This document shows, piece by piece, positions 44,791 to 56,646 of a DNA stretch of 64,000 bases. Position 1 is the stretch's first letter; each line of letters starts with the position of its first letter. The DNA is from Hoplostethus atlanticus (lineage: Eukaryota > Chordata > Actinopteri > Trachichthyiformes > Trachichthyidae). Under the pieces are notes generated by a model, which had not been told where the DNA came from, searched no databases, and saw nothing but the letters and a program-made list of their open reading frames with translations. The position numbers were made by a program, and so were the translations under genes. Where the stretch lies: the NCBI GenBank assembly GCA_034670405.1, contig JAXDDX010000059.1, positions 2,035,001 through 2,099,000 of the forward strand, read 5' to 3'.

Positions 44791-45348
44791 GGTTGGCAGA
44801 CGAGGATGAGGGATTGGGTCCTCTGGGTAAGATCAGAAGCATCACTGTAGACTCATAGCCACAATCATAGTCTGAGTCTGTATCTGCGAAAAGCATTTTA
44901 GCATCACCAAAAACTGTAACACATCGAATAAGTGGGTGATTCTTTATAAGTGTTGGTGAAATTAAATCTCTTTTGTCTTTAGAAATTGTTCTTTTGGAAT
45001 GTCATGAAAGGTTTCTATGGCGATGACTGTCTTCTGGCTGTTGAATTACCATCGAAATAAACAGAAAATAAACAGATTAAAAATCCCGACCAGTAGCTGT
45101 TGTATCTGCGTGAGATTCTGTATACTTGGTTCTTCGCAAATACAAATTGAGAATTGTTTCTTTTCCATGATTTTAAATGTTTTGCCTCCAACTCCACTTC
45201 AAGCCACAGCTATAGTAATATACTGTACATTAGTATGAAAAGCATAAAAGACAGAACTACTCAGTGTTTCAATGATAATGTAGAGTAAGCACATGCCAGT
45301 CCAGAGGGTAAAAAACACACTCTTACATGCCAGTGACGTATGAATCTT
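44791..45348. other. Intergenic DNA between rab42 and taf12
   Basis: AT-rich with no recognised exon apart from the possible upstream part of the unidentified minus-strand exon, up to about 44883. The 60-73-codon frames show no domain. Confidence 0.5.
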
Positions 45349-45354
45349 TTTATT
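45349..45354 (-). terminator. taf12: Poly(A) signal of taf12 (AATAAA)
   Basis: A canonical AATAAA on the minus strand about 970 bases after the taf12 stop. The intervening DNA (45355-46320) has no open frame of note and holds A/T homopolymers at 45652-45667 and 46236-46252. Nearer alternatives cannot be excluded. Confidence 0.5.
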
Positions 45355-46320
45355 TATGGAATAAAAATAAGACAGGTTCAACTAAAACACTGCCCTACTA
45401 AGTCAAAAATGCCCCCACACTCACACACCCATGTATATCCAGAGACCCTTGCCCGACCCTAGCTCACTTCAGTCTGGCAATACAAGCCGTACTTACTTAT
45501 TCTTGTTGAATAATATCAGTCATTTATTTTTCATCTGTCACATCTTAAGAAACCAGAGGTCCATTTCTTCTCCATTACTTTGATGCAATCAGTTCCCCAA
45601 ACAAGACCCGTGGATACAAATAAATGCAAATGTGCATTTATGAGGCTGGTTGAAAAAAAAAAAAAAAGATAAAACCTACTACATTCAGAAACACTTTATA
45701 CACAACAGCAAGCACATGCCTGACAAAAAAAAAAGATAAGTGTATTTGTGGCCATCATTTACAAACTCTGAATTTGGTAGCATAACCTCTTTACAAAACA
45801 AAAAAATAATAATCCACTAATAATAATCCAATAATTTGCGTGACAGAGTGGACAGAGTGGACAGAGCCACCACCTTTCTAACACTTGGGTTACACATACT
45901 TCTGATTATCAATTATTGGCAAGATAATTCCAGGGGACAGAACATTCAATAACATTGGCATCCTTATACTCTAGAATATCAAAGTGGACACAACAGTGGT
46001 CACAATCCAAAAAACCGTAACCCTGTAAATGTTTACTGAGTTTTGCCAGTCTAAGTTGAATGGCAACAAAATGGGGGGGGAAAAGAGACAAGAATGAAAT
46101 CATTGTCTGATGGTGCTGGCAAAACACCAAAAAATGAAGGGGACAACAGGTGAAAGAGCAACACTAACCACTGTGAGAATTATACCCCACCCTCCACCCT
46201 ATATTCCCATCCACACCATCTCCTTCATATTCATCAAAAAAAAAAAAAAAAACAAGTCCCAAAAAATCTCAGTTGAAAAAGAGAAAAACACAAACGGCGG
46301 TACGACGTGTTAGTGTCTTG

Positions 46321-48226
46321 CTACTTTTTGGTTGTCTTGCGGATCAGCGCCATTCTCTGAAAGGAGAACAAATGCAAAGTTAGGCTTACTGCATGTGGTC
46401 ATCACAATACACACTGAAAGACATAATGCACCACAACATTCACACCATTCATGCTTTCTAATCTGTGTGCACATGAACTGCAAAGGTTTCATGACGTGGC
46501 CAATAGAAACAAAGCCGTCTGTTACTGACCTGTTTGTGAGCCTCTGTGGTGCAAGCCTTCTTAAACGGCCGGATCTCATCTGAGCCATAACCAGGAATCC
46601 ACATGTTCCACTGGCGCTCTGAGGAAAGCAATACAGTTTCAGTAAGACACCCCCTCGTGAACTACTCAGGACTCTGACACGTTTGCCAATTCTACGACCT
46701 ATAGTACATTTATTACATTTTTTTGTAACCAATAAAATTTGTTATCCGAGCCATCACTCCTTTATGGGTAACTCGGTTTTTGGAGATGCATTATTTTCTA
46801 TGACATTTACAGCCTAGGGCCTGGAAAACAAAATCTTTGACTGAAAATGCCATGACTGTAAGAGCCCTGACTATTCATACACTGTGTTGTACTATGAATA
46901 CCAACTGAAGATAGAGATGCAGCAGAGAGGACAATGCAGTTGCTACCCTACAACCAGGGTTTTTTGAACTCTTACGTGGCCCTGCTGGATTTTCTGACCA
47001 ACATGAGAAGAACGTAAACCCCATAACAGCATGCAAACTATTATGAAGTCTATAAAATGAGTTCATTCCAAAGCGCTAATAAGTAGTTTCGGATAGCCTT
47101 TATGGTTGTGTGTGAAGGTTTTTGCGTGATCCTAAACGATGCTCATCTCCACACTAAACCCACACTGGTGGCAATAGTAGGTGCCTCTTAAGCATTTCCA
47201 CAACCCAGTTAAAGCCCACCAGTGACTCACCAAGATGTAATTGGACATCCTTCACCTCCAAGGTGTTGGACTTGCGGTGGCGTGCCAGTTGACACGCAGC
47301 TGTCACTACACTCTCTATAAAGTCATCTGCGATTTGCAGCAGCATCTGAGAAGAGATATGCATTTAGAAAATCCATCAATTAATAGATTAACAGATGAAT
47401 TTCCCTCACTAGTTCAGAGAAGGAAACTAGCGTTTTAGTCAGCAGGGCACAGTGGCTGGCGAATCCCCAAAATTCATCAGCCACTTACACCATTTTACCA
47501 TCCAGCTAGGTTTTAACACAGAATAACACTTCCAAATAATGGTTGGTTACCAGCCAACCAAAAAAGCTTTCTAGCTGCAACATTTAGCTGACAGCTGGCG
47601 TTAATAGCACGTAGCTAAATGTGGGACAACAATTAAAACCATGCACGGACCTCCTCCACATCCTCATCCAGCTGCTCATTGGGATCGATCTCTCTCACCA
47701 GGTCCTGCAGCTTCTTCTTACTGAGCACCTGGGAGGAAAGCAGATCACTCAGACGTTGCACAGGGTTTCGGTGTGGACAGCAGACATAGTGTGTACTCAT
47801 TATATACGACTATTAAAAGCTCCCATGATGGTCCAAAACGTAACAATGACAGTAGTTCTCACTTGAGGCATTTCGCCCAGAGTTTTTGACATGGAGGGCC
47901 AAAGGCCAGAACATAACATGGGTTGTGGGCCAAAATAATGTCTCTTTTTAATACACCTACTAATAAAGATTGCTCAATATCACAATGAATTTGATCACCA
48001 AGCACAATAAATGTACAGGGCTTTGTCTTGGTGACATTGGTGCAGAACTTACTCTTAAATATAATGAAGTTATTGAAATAATTGACTGGGATCCTTTGGA
48101 GGGTCAAAACAACATACATGAGGATCAAGTGGGAAGTGGACTGACCTGAGATCCCTCTGGGCTAATCCTGCCAGCTGGGCCAGGGGCCCCGAGAGCCTTC
48201 CCTGGGGTTGCGGTGCTGTTAGCCAT
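46321..48226 (-). CDS. taf12: TFIID/SAGA subunit TAF12, five coding exons
   Basis: TAF12 is a histone-fold subunit shared by TFIID and SAGA; it pairs with TAF4 or ADA1 in an H2B-H2A-like dimer in the nucleus. Minus-strand coding exons: 48226-48146, 47728-47651, 47345-47231, 46618-46530 and 46356-46321. All are GT-AG and sum to 399 nt, 132 aa. The protein starts MANSTATPGKALGAPG. The histone fold runs from LSKKKLQDLVREIDPNEQL through EEMLLQIADDFIESVVTAA and ARHRKSNTLEVKDVQLHL to RQWNMWIPGYGSDEIRP, and it ends KQRMALIRKTTKK, as in human. The start matches the short human form (TAFII15, from the internal MANST methionine). The frame stays open 44 codons further upstream without an ATG. A 5' exon is proposed separately. 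Confidence 0.95.
47868..48130. repeat. Candidate DNA-transposon-derived repeat in taf12 intron
   Basis: Lies in the taf12 intron between coding exons 1 and 2. It contains GAGGGCCAAAGGCC and GTTGTGGGCCAAAATAATG, then CTTTTTAATACACCTACTAA and GATTGCTCAATATCACAATG. The GTGGGCCAAA-type ends resemble hAT-like non-autonomous elements in fish. The boundaries and family are uncertain. Confidence 0.35.
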
Positions 48227-48379
48227 CCTGGTGGCCACAGATGGAGTGGAGGCGGTCTGGACTTTCACAGGAAGCGAAACTCTTGTGTCGTCTACTGTAG
48301 GTACCGAATCCCTGAGTGACAGACCAAGTTGGACAATCAGGCGATTGGATCTCTCTTTTCAGGGACCAGGTCCGTAAAT
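48227..48379 (-). other. taf12: 5' untranslated part of taf12 exon 2
   Basis: The exon carrying the taf12 start begins after TATTTTCTTAG (acceptor at 48381-48380). The last 44 codons before the ATG are open in the taf12 frame and include VKVQTASTPSVATR, resembling the long-isoform N-terminus of human TAF12 (IKPEPASTPPQGS). That frame has no ATG and is preceded by a TGA, so I treat it as untranslated. Confidence 0.6.
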
Positions 48380-48824
48380 CTAAGAAAATATAAAGGAAAG
48401 GTGCAGCAGCAGTGAGGCAAAGGTTTTATTTATCCTTGAAAACAGGCAGATCTGTGACACTGACCGAAGAGTACTTTACAATCTACTACTTTCTTTTTTT
48501 TTTTTTTTTACCGCTAACGTTACTTGGCTAGCGGTAAAAAAGCTCATTACAGGATCTCAATTTATCATTACTCAACACATTAACTGAAGTAGCAACACAA
48601 AATCACGTGCATTGAAATGACCTTCGGCTGGGTAACTAGATAATGAACACGAAACGTCAACAAAATAAGCAAGCTGTCGACACTAATGTTACTGTGTGCT
48701 AAAAACAATAGCAGCTATAGAGCGTTGACGTTAGCTGGTTATGCTGTTAACACCAGCTCCTAAACTAGCACTGTGGCTCGTTGCACGCTACCTCTTCGAT
48801 CTACGTATTAATTTACCAACTTAC

Positions 48825-48985
48825 CCGATAAAACAAACACTATCTATCCATGTTTCAGCGTCGCGGCGATGACAATATGTGAGTTTGCTCCACACAAAGT
48901 CCCCCAGAGCGCTTTGCACAGCACTAAAATACAAGCAGATTTTTTTTCGCCACTTCCGCTCTGTTTGCCTCTGTTTCCGGTGGAA
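48825..48985 (-). promoter_or_regulatory. taf12: taf12 promoter and non-coding exon 1
   Basis: On the minus strand the segment ends in ATCGG followed by GTAAGT (donor at 48824-48823), which would join the acceptor at 48380. It contains a minimal upstream ORF ATGGATAGATAG (Met-Asp-Arg-stop). ETS-type words CGGAAGTG (48958-48951) and CCGGAAA (48980-48974) lie at its 5' side, typical of TATA-less housekeeping promoters. The transcription start is inferred. Confidence 0.6.
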
Positions 48986-50275
48986 AGTTGTTGTCTCTAC
49001 TCTGCCACCCATTGGATCCTCTGGCGAACTACATAGATTCAACAAATTCAAGGCTCTCTATAATAAACCGGAACCCTTACTGATATTTGAATTAGAATCG
49101 CAGTGACAGAGTACAGTAAAGGCAAAAGCAACAAATCTTGTCTGGATGAAAAACAATAAGTGACACGAGAATGAAAAACATGACAATTGAGCCAAAAAAG
49201 ACCTACAAATTTCCCCACATATCCCCATACGACAAGGAACTATAATAATCCTGTGATAAATTTTAGAAGGATACTATAAAAATTTCACAACAAAACTATA
49301 AATCCCATTAGGAAATATTACAGTAATACTAGGGGAGATAAACTGCCGCATGGTACGATAAAGTAACTATAAATTCACGAGTGAATACAAAAGACAGACA
49401 CACTATAACTCCCGTATGGGAATATTATGAGGATATTATAGTGATTTTTCGTTGGGGATACACTATGTACCTGTAACGGTGGCTTAATGAAGAAGAATGG
49501 ACGCACTAAAACCTCAGTGAGCAAGTGCGGTTGAAACTAATTTGAAACTGATAATAAAGTTATTCTTCTCGGCATCATGCATAGAGCCCTCTATCAGAAG
49601 ACATGACACTGTAGAAATTGGAAACTGGCTAAAACATAGGCCTAAGCACTTTTGATTTCTCATTAAGTAACCTTGCCAAGTTACACAGAAGATGTCCAAA
49701 ACGTCTGAAACAATAAACTTTCTTTCGATTCTGTCTGAGTTCATTTAATACTTCAGTTCTGGTTAAACTGTTTTCTATGATGCTGAAGTCAAATGCGGCG
49801 TTCGGGATTACATTTCACGCCATAAATCTGCAACAGTCTGATGCAACAAGTCACGACTGATTTCTGATTCCATTGAACCTGTTTGGGAAATATAAAGCCA
49901 CTGTCCCAAACAACAAGCTCGGGCGACTCTGATCTCTCAGAGACAAATGACGCACTGGGGAGGAATTTGGTTATTGGCGTAGCAGCACCTCCTTCATTCA
50001 TTGGACGTAAACAAACATTGACATAAACAACATTTCAGGTGAAAATTCCCATCAGAAAAAAATGTCACAAGACTGTAGCTATATAACAAGGCGTATTGAG
50101 AAATTTGACCTAAGCGATGGATATTATTCCGAATAAATTGAGCCCACAGCCTCAAAACGCAGAAGTGAAAACCACACCTCCACCCTGAACACATAAGTAC
50201 CGCGCAAACACTGATCTCAGGTTAGTGAAGCTTCAGGACCACACACATCATCTCCGACCCTCGAGATCCACAGCC
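48986..50275. other. Divergent intergenic region, taf12 / Ig-domain gene
   Basis: About 1.3 kb separates the taf12 5' end (-) from the Ig-gene start codon (+). It is AT-rich with no recognised repeat or exon. The Ig gene's transcription start and promoter elements are not resolved; the last 60 bases before its ATG are presumably its 5' untranslated region. Confidence 0.5.
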
Positions 50276-51986
50276 ATGAAAGGACTCCTCGCGATATCCG
50301 TGATTGTACTAATTCATTGCAGTTATGGTAAATATTTGCATGGTCATTAACGTTATTGCTCTTTAAGAAGCTTTTGGTATAATATTCATGTCTGATCCCC
50401 TTTACAATTATACTCACGCACATTCTGCTCCTGTTTTTGTGTGAGTGTCTTAATCTGTTTTTCTACCTGTCACAGTGTACTGTTCACTCACATCTGTAAT
50501 GGTATATAGTATTTGGATTAACAAAAGCATTCGCTGCCTAAAAAGGAATTTAGAAGAGTTTAGCGGAAGTGGAGACGCACTAAACGCTCTGTTTACTGTC
50601 TGTCTGTCTGTCTCTCTGTCTGTCTGTCTGTCTGTCTCTCTGTTTGTTTGTCGTCCGCGGGGTTCCCCTGGTATTTACATGACTGAAAGTGAAAGATGAA
50701 CTGTGGGGGATTTAACGCGGGGCTGAAAGGGAAGAAAAATGAAATCATTTCACGCAGAGGCTGGTTAACCCCACACTGAGAAACAAAGTGCGGTCTGTGT
50801 TGATGATAGTGTTTTATCTCACAGCGAGCAACAGTTATCAGCGTCATAGCCAAAGTGGAGGAACCTGTTGTTGCTCATAAGGGCTTGTACTGTTTGACTT
50901 TGAGAGCTTGGGCAAATGTCCAGTTGGAGCTTGAAACAAAAGGCAGGAAAAGGGAGAGGTTGTTTTGAAAGTATGCCTCAGCACACCAGCTAAGATCCCC
51001 AGGGCACGTCAACAACTCTACTCTCGAGCCCCTTCCTATTCATGTTGTGATCAATAACCTGCACAAAGAGACTTGTGATACTTGTCTCTTAGGTAATCCA
51101 CCCTTCACCCCCCCTTTTCTCTTCTCTCTGCCCACCAGCCACCCTGGTTCTCAAGGGGCCAAGCCAGCCTGTTCTGCGGGGGGGCAGGGTCACCTTAGAG
51201 TGCCTGGTATCAAACCCTGAACTCAACACCACCCAGGTCCACTTTGAGTACTTCTCCCAGGTGAGTGTGGGAAATAACTGGCCAGGGGGCGGGGCTGCAT
51301 TTCAGAAGTTAATGCAGAATCCTTCTCTCCTCCCTTCCACTCCACGCAACAGGCAAAGTTCAAGAGTGCAAACAATAGTCCAAAACAAACACATGACTTT
51401 TTATTGCAGTGAACATATTCTCTTACAGTCAATGAACAAGTGAAACTCCCAAAGCAAACACGCCACAGCAGATGGGCGATGATCTTGCCCAGAGTTGATT
51501 TACTTGACTAAACTCCTGTTGTGGAGTGCTATGAGGAAATCTCATCAGAAGACTGTCTCCACACCAGCCCTGCTACGCTGGTGCCGTTTACAGCGACCAT
51601 CACACCCCAAATGCACATACAGGATGTACCCGGAGTGAGTCGTTCTCGGGCTCCAAGCCAATGACAATCCTCCGTGTGAATTGTGGGACGGTGTCTTAAC
51701 TGCACACAATACTAGAATCGTCAAGTATCTGTTTGTTTGTTTACATGAACTACCAATTTTTTCCAACCAGATTATATCATCTGTTAGTCTCTTAACGTTT
51801 CGTAAGCACACAGACACGCTGCTACAGTTTGCCCTCGTGTTCTTGATCAAGGCGCACGGTGCTTTGCTTGTTGGGTTAATGAACTAAAGTAGTGTGTCGA
51901 CCAGGCCAGGCTTTGGAAAGCAATCATCTCTTATCGTTGTGCCTCTGCATACATATCATAGTAGATTAAATAAATGTTTCTCCCTC

Positions 51987-52021
<35 letters not shown>

Positions 52022-55000
52022 TTCTGTCTTCCACTCTCCCGCTCTGTGATGTTCAATGTCTGCCTGTTTCTCTCCCTCCCTCCACCAGAGGATGCAGAAG
52101 TGGTACCGCGTGGCGTCGGACGAAGACGGCTACATCTCACGTTGTTTCTACTCGTATTATAACTTGTATGTCCGCCGGGAGGAGAGCCGTCTTCTCCTGG
52201 ACATAGGTTACGCCAGCAGCCTCAGGGACGGGTCCTACCGCTGTGCCTCCGATGCCGACAACACCACAGCTGCAGACGTCTCCCAGCCGCTGACCTTCAA
52301 AGTGCATTGTGAGTGCAGGGGGGGGTGGGGTGATATGGGGAGGCTGTGTAGGAGGTGTCTGCTGAAGCCCCGTGGAACCACCACTCAGACAATGAAAGAA
52401 AGAAAAGCTAGAGTTTGTCAGTGTCCTGGAGAATCCTTGTACCTAAAAGCTTACTTTTTGCACATGTGAGGTTTTCTGCTAAATCTGAGAACAAACTAGA
52501 ATGAATGAATAGAATGTAACATGCAAACAAGGAACACAGTATCTGAATTTCACTTTCCGATAAGGAAGTTGGTTGCATACCGACATGCCCTTTTCCAACT
52601 AAGGAGGAAGCATAAAAACCACTCGGAAAAACAATCTAGGTGAGTAGACAGAACAGACAGACTCTGAAATCTTCCCCGTTGCAATTTTCCCCACATTTCT
52701 AACCAGCAGGAGAGAAAGGCAATCTCGCAGACATTGTGGACACAGCTTTCTTCACAGCGAGGGACTAAAAAACATATTAATAGTTAATAACAGGAGAGAT
52801 AACAATGCAATGCAACTGCAGAAGGTACACAACAAAACAACTGCAGAAAGTACAGATTCGGTGTGAACACAATCTTCTCTATTATAGGCTGAATACGGTC
52901 ATTTCACAGTATTTGTGAGGCGTACTCCTACCCAACTGGGAAACCACCTCGTGTAGGATACAGAGCCACACAAAATGGCGTCCACGGCAGATTGTCCCTG
53001 TCCCCTTATCTTCTCAGCGGCCATCAAATCGACCGTAATGCTGTTTGATAGGCTCCTCAGCCTCAATCAATAACAACCAATGATTAGGATGGACAAAGGG
53101 AGGGAGTCAGAGAGAGAGAGGGAAGCCATGAGGAGGATGGACGTGGGCTATCTATTGAGATGGACGAGAAAATGAGCCATTATTCACAACACTGCCTCGC
53201 TAAAGACTTTGATAAGATGAAGCCTATTATCATTATTATTGATTGCTTGCTGGAGTTTGTTCATACTTGAGCCTATATGCTCAAATATACTTAAAGATCT
53301 GAGTGTTTACCAGCTGCTGCCGCTGCAAACGCATGCACAGTCACGTCCCAGCGTCTTGAAGAGGCGGCATACATCAGCTTCATTAATGCCCGGTCATGTG
53401 TGCCTGCTGTGTAGACATGGAGGACCCAGTGCTGTACAGGGCAGGCTACCTGAGCCTCAGCCGCTACCTGGGCTCCACGCAGGACCTGAAGGTGCCACTA
53501 GGGGACGACGTGGTGGTGGATTGCTCTGCCAGGTCTTCAGAGACGCCGGAGTACTTCTGGCAAAAAGAGGTGAGAAAGTGTCACACAGCGGCGGCGTCCA
53601 CGTTCTGCTGTTGGCATCTATCATTCTCTCTCTCTCTCTCTCTCTCTCTCAGTTGAAGCACTCTATTTATTTTGTTAACTCTCTCCTTCACCCCGTCTCT
53701 TCCTCACTCCACTTGTTTCCTATAGCAGGAGCGCTCTGTATTCAAGCGGGCCGCTGGCTCGGGCCCCTCCGCTAGCCGGGGATAGCAGCTTGCCCACTTA
53801 TTGAGGATTAATAGTTTAATGAGGTCTAGACGAGAGCCAGTCAACCTGAAAACAATTATGTGCATAGATTCCTAATGATTTTTTTAGTGTTTGGTTAACC
53901 AGTGTCAAATTACTCTTCCTAAAGCTGAGGGAAACCTCACCAGGGGAAATTAAGACCTCTCAATATAAAATGCCAAAGTCACAACAGGCACGTAGAGCGA
54001 GAAGTTGATGAGCGGTGAGATACACTGTACCCTTGTGGCGGGAGAGCGGTATTACACCTTCAGGGCATCATCATCAGCATCATCATCATCATCAGCACCA
54101 CCACCACCAGCAGTTTACAGGTGCGATGATGTAATGCAACAACAGAGGTACCCTGGGAGAAGGGAGACATAATTGGCTCTCCCCCTTTCTGTTATTCACC
54201 TTGATAAGTCGGCTTTGGGTTAATACGCTTGTTAAGGGGTCACCGCTAATCCGGTTTTAAGTGGGCTTACAAGTCCAAATCCAATTCAGTGGACAATTTA
54301 CACGGCTAATACAGTTTGTCCTTCGTACAATCATACATTGTCCATGGGATTTTCTTTCCCACTACACAGCACACAGTCTCTCAGACGAAGTAACGTCTTC
54401 TTAAGTCCGTCGCTGTATGGATGTGCAGTAGCCAAGCACACGTGATTCACCTGCCCGTCCACTGCTGCCATATTTACAAAAACCTCTGGCTAAGAAGGAT
54501 GAAACACTCGGGAAAACGGAGATAAGGCGGATTGTTTATACATTTCTATACGTACGTGTGTGCATACATCTATGTAGGCGTGCATCTCCGTGTGTGTGTG
54601 AGCCCTCTGCATGTGTCAGGGATGGATAAGGGTTTTGACAGACAGCCGCCGTGGGCGCGCTGGCCCTCGGTAATGACAGCAGGACAGAGGTGGGACGGAC
54701 GGCGCCAGTGGATTTGCATACAAAATGCAGCTCTGGCCAGACCTGGCCTTTATGGGAAATCCTCTTAATTCAGATCCATTCAAATTGAAATGGACTTTCT
54801 TGGCAGGAGCCGCAGCTCCCAGGAGCCAAATCATTTGCATGGTGTAATGTCTTTTTTTCTCCCCCTCCTCCACGTTCGTTTGTTTTCTCAATCCTTGTGT
54901 TTGGCCTATTATTTGTTTCCTCCCATGTCGGGCTCTATCTCATAATAGCGCTGCTATTTTTGTGTCAACAATTGTTCCCGCTCCCTCGCCATCTCATTAT

Positions 55001-56378
55001 GTGTTGTGTTAACAGTGTGTTGTTGCTGTACTGTTCTTTGCTGATGGTGGCCTTATCTGGGTTATTGACTTGTGTTGATGTATGTTCATTCAGAGGGATT
55101 ACTGCTCAGGTAAATACACTTCATCTGGGACGTTGGAGACCATCCTCCGAGGGCCAGATATTTCTCTGTCTCTCTCTCCTTCTCCATGTCTCTCTCTCCT
55201 TCTCCCTGTCTCTCTTTCCTTCTCCCTGTCTCTCTCTCCTCCCTGTCTCTCTCTCCTTCTCCCTGTCTCTCTCTCCTTCTCCCTGTATCTCTCTCCTTCT
55301 CCATGTATCTCTCTCCTTCTCCATGTATCTCTCTCCTTCTCCCTGTCTCTCTCTCCTTCTACCTGTCTCTCTCTCCTTCTCCCTGTATCTCTCTCCTTCT
55401 CCCTGTCTCTCTCTCCTTCTCCCTGTATCTCTCTCCTTCTCCATGTATCTCTCTCCTTCTCCATGTATCTCTCTCCTTCTCCATGTATCGCTCTCCTCCA
55501 TGTATCTCTCTCCTTCTCCCTGTCTCTCTCTCCTTCTCCATGTATCTCTCTCCTTCTCCCTGTCTCTCTCTCCTTCTACCTGTCTCTCTCTCCTTCTCCA
55601 TGTATCTCTCTCCTTCTCCCTGTCTCTCTCTCCTTCTCCCTGTATCTCTCTCCTTCTCCATGTATCTCTCTCCTTCTTCTCCCTGTCTCTCTCCTTCTCC
55701 ATGTATCTCTCTCCTTCTCCCTGTCTCTCTCTCCTTCTCCCTGTATCTCTCTCCTTCTCCATGTATCTCTCTCCTTCTCCCTGTCTCTCTCTCCTTCTCC
55801 ATGTATCGCTCTCCTTCTCCATGTATCTCTCTCCTTCTCCATGTATCTCTCTCCTTCTCCATGTATCGCTCTCCTTCTCCATGTATCTCTCTCCTTCTCC
55901 CTGTCTCTCTCTCCTTCTCCATGTATCTCTCTCCTTCTCCATGTATCTCTCTCCTTCTCCCTGTCTCTCTCTCCTTCTCCATGTATCTCTCTCCTTCTCC
56001 ATGTATCTCTCTCCTTCTCCATGTATCTCTCTCCTTCTCCCTGTCTCTCTCTCCTTCTCCCTGTATCTCTCTCCTTCTCCATGTATCTCTCTCCTTCTCC
56101 CTGTCTCTCTCTCCTTCTCCCTGTCTCTCTCTCCTTCTCCATGTATCTCTCTCCTTCTCCCTGTCTCTCTCTCCTTCTCCCTGTCTCTCTCTCCTTCTCC
56201 CTGTCTCTCTCTCCTTCTCCCTGTCTCTCTTTCCTTCTACCTGTCTCTCTTTCCTTCTCCCTGTCTCTCTCTTCCTTCTCTTTCTGTTTTGTTTACTGTC
56301 TTTCTGCCTCTTTCCTCTGTCTCTTAGGGCCACAAACAACTAAGCCAATAAAATAAATCTCCTACTTTCTGCCCCCTT

Positions 56379-56419
<41 letters not shown>

Positions 56420-56607
56420 CTCACCCTCTCTTCATGTTTGTCTCTCTGGCTGTCTCTTGCTCCTCCCCGTCTTTTCTCTTATCCTCCGTCTCCCTTTTGC
56501 TCTCAGCTATGCACAATTTTTATTTGTAGGAGTTTGTTGACTCTCTTAGGGCCACAGAAAACCCAGCCACTCTCCTATGCTCTCTCTCACCAGCCCTCTC
56601 TGTGTCC

Positions 56608-56646
<39 letters not shown>

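Noticed and set aside
45015..45197. 60-codon minus-strand frame between taf12 and the unidentified exon
   Set aside because: AT-rich, no recognisable domain, and no link by splice sites to the exon at 44883.
47154..47363. 69-codon taf12 frame reading past the exon into QLHLGESLVGFN
   Set aside because: The extension is intron read-through; the donor GTGAGT at 47230 joins to the exon encoding RQWNMWIPG.
55162..56280. Regular 20-bp repeats resembling a CRISPR array
   Set aside because: The units are directly adjacent with no unique spacers, and the genome is vertebrate.
54897..56356. Open frames of 290-476 codons on both strands
   Set aside because: They are translations of the 20-bp minisatellite, which lacks stops in all frames. 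The region is an intron of the Ig-domain gene.
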